Shown here: piece by piece, positions 14,523 to 21,433 of the stretch | Position numbering within the stretch: position 1 is the stretch's first letter | How the letters are laid out: every line of letters begins with the position of its first letter | From: JAEYFP01 sp964579795 | GTDB taxonomy: Bacteria > Bacillota > Clostridia > Lachnospirales > Lachnospiraceae | Direction: 5' to 3' | Assembly (NCBI GenBank): GCA_964579795.1 | Contig: CAZOHM010000042.1 | Span: 1 to 21,433, forward strand | Length of the DNA stretch: 21,433 bases | Notes under the pieces: model-generated | What the model was told of the DNA's origin: nothing | The model's database searches: none | The model's input: the letters and a program-made list of their open reading frames with translations, nothing else | Translations under genes and position numbers: made by a program

Positions 14523-15268
14523 AATACAGCATTGTTGTTGCAGAGGATGAACCATTGCTACTGGAAAATCTCATTCAGAAAATAGAAAAGGCTGATGTTG
14601 GCTTTGAAGTGATTGGCTCAGCCCAGACAGGTATTCAGGCATATGAGCTGATAGAAGAATATAACCCGGATGTTCTGATTACTGACATTCGTATGCCGGC
14701 AATGGATGGTCTTGCTCTCATTCAGAAGGTCACTGAATCTCATCCACGCATGGACTTTATCATTACAAGTGGATACTCTGATTTTGAATATGCCAGAACG
14801 GCTATCAAATTCAGGGTATATGACTATCTGCTCAAACCCGTTGACATTGAAGAATTAAAATCTGTTCTCGGTTCGCTAAAAACAAAATATACATTGGAAC
14901 AAAATGCACTGGAGGACATCTTTAGAAACACCACTACAAAATCTCCTGTCGAAATTGCAGCACTGCTCAAGGACTATATTATTCAGAATTTCACAGAAGA
15001 AATCAATCTGAATCTGATTGCACATAACATGAATTACAGTTCCAGCTATCTGACAAAGATTTTTTGTCAGTACTATGACTGTACACCATCCAAATACATT
15101 ATTTCGCTGCGCATACAGAAAGCCCAGCAGCTTCTTTCACATCATTCAGAACTTTCTGTTCGTCAGATTGGCGAAGCCGTGGGCTATCCTGAGCAAGGCT
15201 ATTTCAGCCGTATTTTTAAAAAACAGACTGGCTTCAGTCCTTTGGATTATAGAGAATCAAAGCCGTGA
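14519..15268 (+). CDS. Response regulator, receiver domain plus AraC-type HTH (compact YesN-like)
   Basis: This 249-residue cytoplasmic regulator is phosphorylated by the preceding kinase. The receiver domain (1-120) shows the acidic pocket E9/D10, phospho-acceptor Asp56 in ITDIRMP, Ser84 and Lys106 in LLKP. The C-terminal 100 residues form the double AraC HTH (INLNLIAHNMNYSSSYLTKIF and SVRQIGEAVGYPEQGYFSRIFKKQTGFSPLDYR). The two are joined by only about 30 residues. Many YesN-type regulators are near 350-550 residues with a middle domain, so this is a minimal form. The last 35 bp overlap the 3' end of the convergent GH31 gene. The likely target is the promoter of the CUT1/GH95 operon. Confidence 0.93.
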   Translation: MKYSIVVAEDEPLLLENLIQKIEKADVGFEVIGSAQTGIQAYELIEEYNPDVLITDIRMPAMDGLALIQKVTESHPRMDFIITSGYSDFEYARTAIKFRVYDYLLKPVDIEELKSVLGSLKTKYTLEQNALEDIFRNTTTKSPVEIAALLKDYIIQNFTEEINLNLIAHNMNYSSSYLTKIFCQYYDCTPSKYIISLRIQKAQQLLSHHSELSVRQIGEAVGYPEQGYFSRIFKKQTGFSPLDYRESKP

Positions 15269-17711
15269 TTTCATCTCCAGTATAATGGATTTCCTCGCAT
15301 TTTTTGTCTTTAATATACAGAATAAAGCTACGTTCTTTCTGTATTCCTGGATATTGTCCTTTTCTCTTTCCGATAATCACCTTTTGTTCTGCCTGTTTCC
15401 ATGTGAGCTCGATTGTTGAATAATCACCATTTTCATAATTGTAATTATTTCCTTCATCCTCATAGATACAAAACTGTGCATCCTGTCCCGGATAAATATG
15501 TAGCTCCATCGGTGCGCTTTCCTGATCTTCAGCATACTGCATACCTGTCTTCATCGGTACAATTGAACCGGCTTTTATAAATACAGGTATACGATCAATG
15601 CCTGCTGCCACGGTATACTCCTTTCCACCTTCGTATTGCTCATTTGTAAAGAAATCATACCAGTCTGCACCTTTTGGAAGATAGCAGTTCCATTTCTTTT
15701 CTCTGTCTATCTGATGATTATCAGGCTCATAATACATCGCCTCTGTAACAGGACATACAAGAACATTCCGTCCAAACATAAATTCATTATGAATATCACG
15801 AGCCCTCTTATCTGCCGCAAAATCAAACAACAAGCTTCTCATAATTGTATCATTCTGTAGTCTGACTGCACCTGCCAAAGAATAAATATACGGCATCAGA
15901 CGGTATCTTATTTGAATAAAATTTTCTATTGCGTCATAAAACATCTCACCCTTTTTACCAAAGTTCCAGATTTCTCTCGGTGTATCTGTTCCATGTGAAC
16001 GAAACATTGGCAAAAAAGTCCCCATCTGCAGCCAGCGTACATAGAGCTCACAATATGCCTTGTCATTAACTCCTTCGTTATAGTCTCCCTGCCAGAACCA
16101 CTTTGGTGTTGGATCCTGATTACAACCACAGCCTCTATTCTGCCACTTATCCCTAACTGTAAAGAAGCCTCCAATATCCAGTGTCCAATACGGATATCCT
16201 GACAATCCCATATTAAGACCTTCTGTGATCTGCTTCTTTAAAATGTCATAAGAAGCATACGTATCTCCTGACCAGAGCATAGCTGCATATTTCTGTCCGG
16301 AAGCATAGCCAGAACGTGTCAGATTCAGAACACGTATCTTCTCTGTTGTCTTTCTTTGGTTTTCAAATATTCCTTTTGCATGCATGAGTGCATAAGCATT
16401 TGTCTTTTCCTGTGGAAGATATTTCTTGTGCTCATTTCCGACCATCGTAAAACGTTCCCACGGCTCGCGCTTCACCTCGCCACCCCAGTCCGGCCCAGAA
16501 AACGGCTCTGTTGAATCACACCACCAGGCCTCAAAGCCTCCATCAAACAGATCCTCCTTTGCCTGCTTCCAGTACATTTCTCTTGCCTTTTCATTGAAAG
16601 CATCATATGTTGAATAATCATTCAGCATATATCCTGCTTGAAACAGTTCTGTATGATTTTTTCCACCTGTATTCATATTCGGCCATACAGAAACCATCGC
16701 ATGTGCATGCATCTCCTTTATTTCTTCCATACGTTCCTTTAAGTCTCCATAACGGGACTTGTCAACAAGCTTTTCTCCCCAGTTTCCGGATTCCCACGTA
16801 TTCCAGTCCTGTACTACACAATCAATCGGAACCTGAAGCTCTCTGTATTTTTTTACGACATCTCTAAGTTCTTTTGCCGTATAGTACTGCTCCTTTGATT
16901 GTATATAGCCATATGCCCACTTTGGAAGCATCGCTGCCTTTCCTGTCAAATAACGAATTCCATCAATGACTCCATCCGGCTTTCCACCAGCGAGCAGATA
17001 GAAATCCACCTGATTTACAGCATCCATAAACAAATAGCTGCCATCGCAGTCATCCTGAAATGTCATCAGGCTCAAGCAGTCAAACAGGATTCCGTAGCCT
17101 TTGTCAGAATAAAACACTGGCATCGGAATACGCATATTATGCTGATATAAATACTGATGCTTTCCTCGGTAGTTATAGATTCCCTCCTCCGCCTGACCCA
17201 ATCCATAAACACCCTCATTTTCTGCAAAGTCAAAAAACACCTTTGCACGATAGGCATTATGATCCGGTATTTCCTTCAGATTTTTAATAAAGTTTCTCTC
17301 TCCATCCACCGTTTTTCTTCGCTCAATTACAGGATCTTCCCCGTCTGTTGAATATTTCATGACAGTAAATCCTGAAATTTCTGTATTTCCACCGGTAAAC
17401 AGCACCTGGTTATCTTCTTTTTTTGTCATCATTAGCTGTCCATCCGATAATCGTACACTGACCATGATATCCTTTGTCTCTACTTCCAGTCTGTTCTGTT
17501 CATGTATCAGCTCTATATGCTGAAACTTCGGTGCATGTAAGAACACATCCTGCATGATTATTGTTGAAGTCTCTGTTGCAGTTTCTGTTTCTTCCCTGTT
17601 CACTGTCACTCTCACTACATCTTCGCGAACCGGAAGCAGTGTAAGAATATTTCCGTTTTCAAGCTTAAATACTACCTTTTTATCAGTCTTTTCTATTATT
17701 TTTGCCTGCAT
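15234..17711 (-). CDS. Glycoside hydrolase family 31, alpha-xylosidase-like, intracellular
   Basis: This 825-residue retaining exo-alpha-glycosidase has an N-terminal beta-sandwich (about 1-215) leading to GVYGLGQAEEG. The TIM barrel runs about 220-590 and carries nucleophile Asp399 in AWWCDSTEPFSGPDW and probable acid/base Asp483 in LWSGDTYAS. YPYWTLDIGGFF and MFRSHGTDTPREIW follow, then C-terminal beta domains. The WWxDxTEP nucleophile context resembles alpha-xylosidase-type GH31 rather than the WxDMNE of alpha-glucosidases, but GH31 specificity is broad. The start is the ATG at 17711 after GGGGGGA with 4 nt spacing; the upstream in-frame ATG at 17744 overlaps the regulator's coding end. 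No signal peptide is seen. It is cotranscribed with the AraC gene 14 nt upstream. Confidence 0.9.
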   Translation of the reverse strand: MQAKIIEKTDKKVVFKLENGNILTLLPVREDVVRVTVNREETETATETSTIIMQDVFLHAPKFQHIELIHEQNRLEVETKDIMVSVRLSDGQLMMTKKEDNQVLFTGGNTEISGFTVMKYSTDGEDPVIERRKTVDGERNFIKNLKEIPDHNAYRAKVFFDFAENEGVYGLGQAEEGIYNYRGKHQYLYQHNMRIPMPVFYSDKGYGILFDCLSLMTFQDDCDGSYLFMDAVNQVDFYLLAGGKPDGVIDGIRYLTGKAAMLPKWAYGYIQSKEQYYTAKELRDVVKKYRELQVPIDCVVQDWNTWESGNWGEKLVDKSRYGDLKERMEEIKEMHAHAMVSVWPNMNTGGKNHTELFQAGYMLNDYSTYDAFNEKAREMYWKQAKEDLFDGGFEAWWCDSTEPFSGPDWGGEVKREPWERFTMVGNEHKKYLPQEKTNAYALMHAKGIFENQRKTTEKIRVLNLTRSGYASGQKYAAMLWSGDTYASYDILKKQITEGLNMGLSGYPYWTLDIGGFFTVRDKWQNRGCGCNQDPTPKWFWQGDYNEGVNDKAYCELYVRWLQMGTFLPMFRSHGTDTPREIWNFGKKGEMFYDAIENFIQIRYRLMPYIYSLAGAVRLQNDTIMRSLLFDFAADKRARDIHNEFMFGRNVLVCPVTEAMYYEPDNHQIDREKKWNCYLPKGADWYDFFTNEQYEGGKEYTVAAGIDRIPVFIKAGSIVPMKTGMQYAEDQESAPMELHIYPGQDAQFCIYEDEGNNYNYENGDYSTIELTWKQAEQKVIIGKRKGQYPGIQKERSFILYIKDKKCEEIHYTGDEITALILYNPKD

Positions 17712-17725
17712 GTTTTCCCCCCTTA

Positions 17726-18583
17726 TCAACCGATTTCCATCCATCGATCCTTCATGTATTTTTTATTTAGCCTGTAATAATTAGACAGATTATGAAATCC
17801 ACACCGTGTAGCCGCTTCTGAATTAGTAATACCCTGTCTGCGTTTCATTTCCTCTACCCTCTCCAGTCGATACTTGATTAAGTACTCCTGAAATCCCATT
17901 CCTGTTGTCTTCTTAAAAAAGGTACTGAAATAATTAACATTCATTTCAGACACCGAAGCTGCTTCTTCTAAAGTAATATGCCCAGCATAGTGCTCATTGA
18001 TATACTTAACTGCCTTTTCCATACGATTCATCGCATTCAGACCTTCGTGTCCACTTATCTCCTGTTCAGTTGTTTTCGGCTCTTCTGTTTTTGTTCGCAA
18101 CATCAGTGCAATGGCCCTTAAAAGCTGTGAACGGATAACCATTCCGTAACCCACCTCTTTGTTTGCGCATTCTGTTTCCAGTATATTCATAGTTTTCTTT
18201 AATTCTTCTGCCAGAACACTGGAAGCATCAATTCTATTAACCCTACAATCCTCCCAAGCCTTAATCTCAGCTTCATTCAGATTGAGAAAGGATGTAGAGA
18301 ACATCATCACAACAAGTTCCATACACCCTTGACCAATTTTGTTTTGTTCAACAAGCCACCCATGCAATTGAGCCCTATTGAATATCAGGAAATCTCCGAT
18401 GCCAACAGAAATCTTTCTTCCATTCAGCAAATAGCTTCCCACACCACTTTTCACATAGCTGATTTCACAAAAATCATGCCAATGAAACGAACTACGGCAG
18501 TTATCCTTTTCAAGCAAACTTGGATATATCATTTTAAAAGGAAGATCTGGTGGAAGTATCATATCATCCTTAAATATTCTCAT
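17726..18583 (-). CDS. AraC family transcriptional regulator (paired with GH31)
   Basis: This 285-residue regulator has an N-terminal cupin sensor with the HWHDFCEISYVKSG motif and GRKISVGIGDFLIFN, where the HxH pair is common in sugar-sensing AraC proteins. The C-terminal double HTH is HITLEEAASVSEMNVNYFSTFFKKTTGMGFQEYLIKYRLERV and GITNSEAATRCGFHNLSNYYRLNKKYM. The ATG at 18583 is chosen for AAAAGGTG 6 nt upstream. The open frame continues to a GTG at 18673, but that has no ribosome site and sits next to promoter-like AT-rich sequence. The gene is immediately followed (14 nt) by GH31, so it probably controls that gene and itself. Confidence 0.88.
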   Translation of the reverse strand: MRIFKDDMILPPDLPFKMIYPSLLEKDNCRSSFHWHDFCEISYVKSGVGSYLLNGRKISVGIGDFLIFNRAQLHGWLVEQNKIGQGCMELVVMMFSTSFLNLNEAEIKAWEDCRVNRIDASSVLAEELKKTMNILETECANKEVGYGMVIRSQLLRAIALMLRTKTEEPKTTEQEISGHEGLNAMNRMEKAVKYINEHYAGHITLEEAASVSEMNVNYFSTFFKKTTGMGFQEYLIKYRLERVEEMKRRQGITNSEAATRCGFHNLSNYYRLNKKYMKDRWMEIG

Positions 18584-18877
18584 ATTCAACACCTTTTCAT
18601 TAAAAATACCTGTCTCGAAATACAAAATCCTTCCAGATAATCTTAACAAATCATCTGAAAGGATACTATGCACTTTTAAATATAATAATTGTACTTTTTT
18701 TACAAGCAGATATGAATACCACTATCCATATCTACACTCCAGTCAGATACATTCTTTCCGTACTTGCATATGCAAGACGTGTTCATGTATTAAGTCCGCC
18801 ACCAACATGCGGTGCAACTAAACTATGCACAAATCCGGACTGTGATTCATCGCATTCGATGCCTGCTGCCCGCACTC
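18584..18877. other. Intergenic region between the LacI gene and the AraC-GH31 pair
   Basis: This region of about 294 bp has no convincing gene. It contains a weak minus-strand promoter candidate (TTGTAA at 18700-18705, TATATT at 18679-18684, 15-bp spacer), the third TTGTACTTTTTT copy (18689-18700), a perfect 14-nt palindrome (18763-18776) and a small hairpin (CATCG/CGATG, around 18849-18862) shortly after the LacI stop. I see no T-tract terminator, so read-through from the ribose operon is possible. Confidence 0.5.
18763..18776. promoter_or_regulatory. Perfect 14-nt palindrome, candidate operator
   Basis: CTTGCATATGCAAG is self-complementary over its full length and lies about 60 bp upstream of the promoter-like sequence of the AraC-GH31 pair. 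Perfect palindromes of this size suit a dimeric repressor of the LacI or a similar family, but the centre is AT rather than CG. Assignment to a protein is not possible from sequence alone. Confidence 0.4.
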
Positions 18878-19876
18878 TCAAATACAACAAACACTGTCTC
18901 TTTCAATAAACTGCGTACATACCTGAATTTTTAAATTACTTTCTCCAACATCACCTGCTATCTCCATAATACGTCTGACAGCAAGCTGTCCCATCTCCTG
19001 CTTTGAAACCCGAATGGTTGAAAGTCTCGGAGATGCAATTTCACAGAATGGTAAATCATCAAATCCAATAATGGAAACCTGCTCAGGTATTTTAATCCCT
19101 GTCTCTGTCATTGCCTTCATGGCACCAAGTGCTACCATATCATTGTCTGCAAAATATGCCGTTGGCAATGTTGGATTCTGTTCAAGATATTTTTTCATAT
19201 CCTTATAGGCTCCATCCATTGTCGTCGCTAGCGTAACAACATAGTTTTCATTGAAAGGAACACCGGTTTTTTCAAGAGCAACCTTATAGCCTACTTCTCT
19301 TGAACGAAATGCCTTGATTCGAAATGCTCCGCGCAAATATCCAATTTCGCGATGGCCCTTTTTATAGAGATATTCCACAGCTGTTCTTGCAGAATCTGCG
19401 TTATTAATCAATATTCCATTAAAGGACATATCAGATACCCAATAATCCAATACAAGAAGTGGACATTTACTATCCTTAAATACAGTCAGATCATCCTCCT
19501 CAAGCTCTGTTCCAAGCAAAATAACTGCCGAAGAAGCATCTTCGCTCAAAGCTCTGACCTGACTTTCATAGTCCACATCTCTTTTATCAAGATTGCAAAT
19601 GGATAATTCCATTCCATAATTTCTGCACTCCTTCTGCACTCCATCAATCAACGCAGGAAAGAAAGGTGTGTCATCAATAATTAACCCATTTGCCTTAAAA
19701 ATGACAAACTTTAACCGCTTAACTTTTTTCTCATCAACATACCCAAGCTGCTTTGCCATGTCCATAACAGCCGCAGCAGTATCACTGTTGACTCCTTTTT
19801 TATGATTCAATGCATTTGATACAGTGGCAGGCGAAAAACCTGTTGCCTCACTGATTTCTTTGATTGTACACCCCAC
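18878..19876 (-). CDS. LacI family transcriptional repressor (ribose-operon type)
   Basis: This 332-residue repressor has the family HTH at the N-terminus (TIKEISEATGFSPATVSNALNHKKGVNSDTAAAVMDMAKQLGY) and a periplasmic-binding-protein-like effector domain. The latter includes YLRGAFRIKAFRSREVGYKVAL, AYFADNDMVALGAMKAMTETGIKIPEQVSIIGFDDLPFCEIASPRLSTIRV. The start codon is GTG; a GGAGG lies 12 nt upstream, which is rather long spacing but no better start exists. It follows ribokinase after 35 nt on the same strand. It is therefore probably the local RbsR-like regulator of that operon. The C-terminus ends shortly after QFIERDSV, as usual. Confidence 0.9.
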   Translation of the reverse strand: MGCTIKEISEATGFSPATVSNALNHKKGVNSDTAAAVMDMAKQLGYVDEKKVKRLKFVIFKANGLIIDDTPFFPALIDGVQKECRNYGMELSICNLDKRDVDYESQVRALSEDASSAVILLGTELEEDDLTVFKDSKCPLLVLDYWVSDMSFNGILINNADSARTAVEYLYKKGHREIGYLRGAFRIKAFRSREVGYKVALEKTGVPFNENYVVTLATTMDGAYKDMKKYLEQNPTLPTAYFADNDMVALGAMKAMTETGIKIPEQVSIIGFDDLPFCEIASPRLSTIRVSKQEMGQLAVRRIMEIAGDVGESNLKIQVCTQFIERDSVCCI

Positions 19877-19911
19877 TTAATTCATCATCCTCCATATCTG
19901 TTCTGTGGTTA

Positions 19912-20820
19912 TTATTCAAATGGCATCTCCAGACTATCAAAATCCATAGCATCAACCTCTTCCCTTGTGGGAATCCCTGTCGCTGCTCCCTGTCGCATGA
20001 CTGTCACTGCAGCTGCCTTGGAAGCCAGACGAAGCGCTTTTTCAATCGGTTCTCCCGATAACACAGCAGCAACAAAATAACCTGTAAATGTATCACCCGC
20101 TGCCGTCGTATCCACTGGATTTACGCGAAAAACACCTTGTTTACATAAGTATTCGTCTTTTGCATAAACAGCACCTTTCTCACCTAGCGTCAGTACAACT
20201 GCACTCTGTGGATACTTCTTCTGCATCTGTCCAAGAATCATTCCAGGCTCATGCTCTCCTGTAATCTGTTCTCCTTCGATTTCATTCAATAAAAAGCAGG
20301 ATATCCTGCTAAGATCACATAATTCTATTTTACCGTTATATGGAGATGGATTCAATACAATTTTCATTCCTATTTTAGCTGCCTGTTCAATTATATATGG
20401 CAGCTCACTGATTTCATTCTGTAAAAGCAGATAATCACCTTTTGAAAAATGAGAAAGCACCTCATCAGCAAATTCTCTTGTAATACATTGATTGCTTCCA
20501 CCATACAAAATAATACTGTTCTGTGCCTCATCATCAACCTGAATGATTGTATGTCCGCTTTTTCCGGAAATCTTTCTGATATAATCGGTACAAATCCCAT
20601 TATCCGCGCATATTTGTAAAAGCTCATCGCCTTCTTCGCCAACCATGCCCGCATGAGAAACATTCATTCCTGCCCTTGCAAGTGCAATCGACTGATTCAG
20701 CCCTTTTCCTCCCGGAAATGTCTGCATTTGTGCGGATGCAATTGTCTCTCCTGGGCGTGCAATATGTGCTACGCGGTATACATAATCATAATTCAGTGAA
20801 CCAAAATTTAAAAGCTTCAT
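19912..20820 (-). CDS. rbsK: Ribokinase (PfkB family)
   Basis: This 302-residue cytoplasmic kinase phosphorylates D-ribose to ribose 5-phosphate. PfkB signatures are present: PGGKGLNQSIALARAG (about residues 37-52) and the C-terminal DTTAAGDTFTGYF with the catalytic Asp of AAGDTF. The N-terminus LLNFGSLNYDYVYRV is ribokinase-like. Two in-frame ATGs exist. The first (20832) directly abuts AAAGGG with no spacing, so the second (20820) is preferred even though its spacing is on the long side. It lies between rbsD and the LacI gene in one operon, which supports ribose rather than another PfkB substrate. Confidence 0.9.
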   Translation of the reverse strand: MKLLNFGSLNYDYVYRVAHIARPGETIASAQMQTFPGGKGLNQSIALARAGMNVSHAGMVGEEGDELLQICADNGICTDYIRKISGKSGHTIIQVDDEAQNSIILYGGSNQCITREFADEVLSHFSKGDYLLLQNEISELPYIIEQAAKIGMKIVLNPSPYNGKIELCDLSRISCFLLNEIEGEQITGEHEPGMILGQMQKKYPQSAVVLTLGEKGAVYAKDEYLCKQGVFRVNPVDTTAAGDTFTGYFVAAVLSGEPIEKALRLASKAAAVTVMRQGAATGIPTREEVDAMDFDSLEMPFE

Positions 20821-20873
20821 TTTATCACACATCCCTTTTAGCTATCCGTTTTCTTAATCAGTCCTGTGGCTTC

Positions 20874-21275
20874 TCAAGCCTCAAATGCAACTCCGGCTCT
20901 TAATATAATATTCGGAAATGGAGTGAATTCTCCTGTACGTATTGCAAATTTAACAGATTTACTCATTTCCTTCAGCTCGATATGTAAAATCATTTTCTCC
21001 TCTGCATCTGGCAATGATTTTCTAATATATTCCAGAAGTCGCGGGTTTTTCTGATTGATTTCCTCTGCAATCGTATAGCCTTCAATTACAGTTTCATCAA
21101 GTACTGCATCCATAACCTGCTCAAATGTCGGTACACCACCACATAATGCTAAATCTATCAATTGTACATCTTTTGGTATTGGCATGCCGGCATCGCCAAT
21201 CATAAAACAGTCCTTATGCCCCAGTGCAGCTATCTCGGCAGCCAGTTTCGCATTTAATATTCCATGTTTTTTCAT
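20874..21275 (-). CDS. rbsD: D-ribose pyranase
   Basis: This 133-residue protein of the RbsD/FucU fold converts beta-pyranose to beta-furanose ribose, the form used by ribokinase. The family's N-terminal MKKHGILNAKLAAEIAALGHKD contains the conserved His, and GDAGMPIP and the C-terminal FAIRTGEFTPFPNIILRAGVAF are diagnostic. The length is normal. It begins 12 nt after the permease fragment stop and is followed 53 nt later by rbsK. The classical order rbsC-D-K is therefore kept at this end of the operon. Confidence 0.94.
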   Translation of the reverse strand: MKKHGILNAKLAAEIAALGHKDCFMIGDAGMPIPKDVQLIDLALCGGVPTFEQVMDAVLDETVIEGYTIAEEINQKNPRLLEYIRKSLPDAEEKMILHIELKEMSKSVKFAIRTGEFTPFPNIILRAGVAFEA

Positions 21276-21287
21276 AACCTGTGTCTC

Positions 21288-21386
21288 CTATTTCCCTGCA
21301 TTACGTGCCTGAAGTGCCATTTTTGCTTCCATGTTTCTCTGGAACTGGTCAATAATAACAGCAAATACAATCACAACACCTTTTGA
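21288..21386 (-). pseudogene. 3' end of a ribose-type ABC permease, truncated at a junction
   Basis: The last 32 codons read KGVVIVFAVIIDQF, QRNMEAKMALQARNAGK and stop, as in the C-termini of Firmicute RbsC-type permeases. They are followed by rbsD at operon spacing. Upstream the frame is blocked by TGA (21387-21389), and the sequence switches to an unrelated gene. The remaining roughly 280 residues expected for the permease are missing. This is either a real deletion or a chimeric assembly at this edge. Confidence 0.75.
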
Positions 21387-21433
21387 TCAAACAATAATGC
21401 TTTTGTTCCCTGTGTGCTCTGATCAATTCCAAT
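21371..21433 (-). pseudogene. N-terminal fragment of an FGGY-family sugar kinase
   Basis: The minus strand from the window edge reads IGIDQSTQGTKALLFD, the hallmark ATP-binding start of FGGY kinases (xylulokinase, rhamnulokinase and glycerol kinase family). It then runs QKVL and stops, because the sequence becomes the permease 3' end in another frame. The initiator Met lies just outside the window. Only about 16 residues are kinase-like, which is too few to name the substrate. Confidence 0.7.

Noticed and set aside
18584..18673. 30-residue GTG-started extension of the second AraC regulator
   Set aside because: It has no ribosome binding site and begins beside promoter-like AT-rich DNA; the ATG at 18583 has AAAAGGTG upstream.
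18712..18909. 65-codon plus-strand open frame in the LacI-AraC intergenic region, and a 39-codon open minus-strand frame there
   Set aside because: Neither has a ribosome site or a recognisable protein family. The first overlaps the end of the LacI gene antisense.
21371..21433. Programmed frameshift joining the FGGY fragment to the permease end
   Set aside because: The two parts belong to unrelated protein families and there is no slippery heptamer with a downstream structure; deletion or assembly chimera is simpler.

Overview
The window looks like chromosomal DNA from a gut-type Clostridia bacterium, most likely a Lachnospiraceae relative. This is inferred from low-to-moderate GC, strong AAGGAGG-type ribosome binding sites, Ala/Glu/Asp-rich lipoprotein linkers, a YesM/YesN-type two-component pair and a ppdK gene. 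It is almost entirely carbohydrate import, glycoside hydrolysis and sugar-responsive regulation. I see no rRNA, tRNA, CRISPR array, phage or insertion sequence.

Layout: (1) 1-42, the first 14 codons of pyruvate phosphate dikinase (minus strand) with a good promoter at 142-171. (2) 320-5775, a minus-strand five-gene operon encoding a CUT2-type sugar ABC transporter (ATPase, two permeases, lipoprotein binding protein) and an L-rhamnose mutarotase. This is the RhaTPQS plus RhaU/RhaM arrangement known for L-rhamnose uptake, and it ends at a very strong terminator at 231-274. (3) 6051-6908, a divergent AraC-type regulator. The shared intergenic region holds a 16-bp direct repeat with 21-bp period. 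(4) 6902-12447, a minus-strand operon of a CUT1-type ABC importer (binding lipoprotein, two permeases, no ATPase) and an intracellular GH95 glycosidase. (5) 12678-15268, a divergent YesM-like sensor kinase and a compact YesN-like response regulator, read from two good tandem promoters. (6) 15234-18583, a minus-strand pair of an AraC regulator and a GH31 glycosidase with an alpha-xylosidase-like active site. (7) 18878-21433, the end of a ribose-type operon: permease 3' end, rbsD, ribokinase and a LacI repressor. At the right edge it is joined abruptly to the N-terminus of an unrelated FGGY kinase.

A coherent reading (inference): fucosylated and/or xylosylated plant or host oligosaccharides enter through the CUT1 system under two-component control. 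They are trimmed inside the cell by GH95 (alpha-L-fucosidase type) and GH31 (alpha-xylosidase type). The CUT2 system collects a free 6-deoxy sugar, most likely L-rhamnose, under AraC control. The main unexplained signals are regulatory: a 12-mer, TTGTACTTTTTT, found three times and only upstream of regulator genes; the 21-bp-phased repeats; intercistronic hairpins after both binding-protein genes; and the chimeric right edge.
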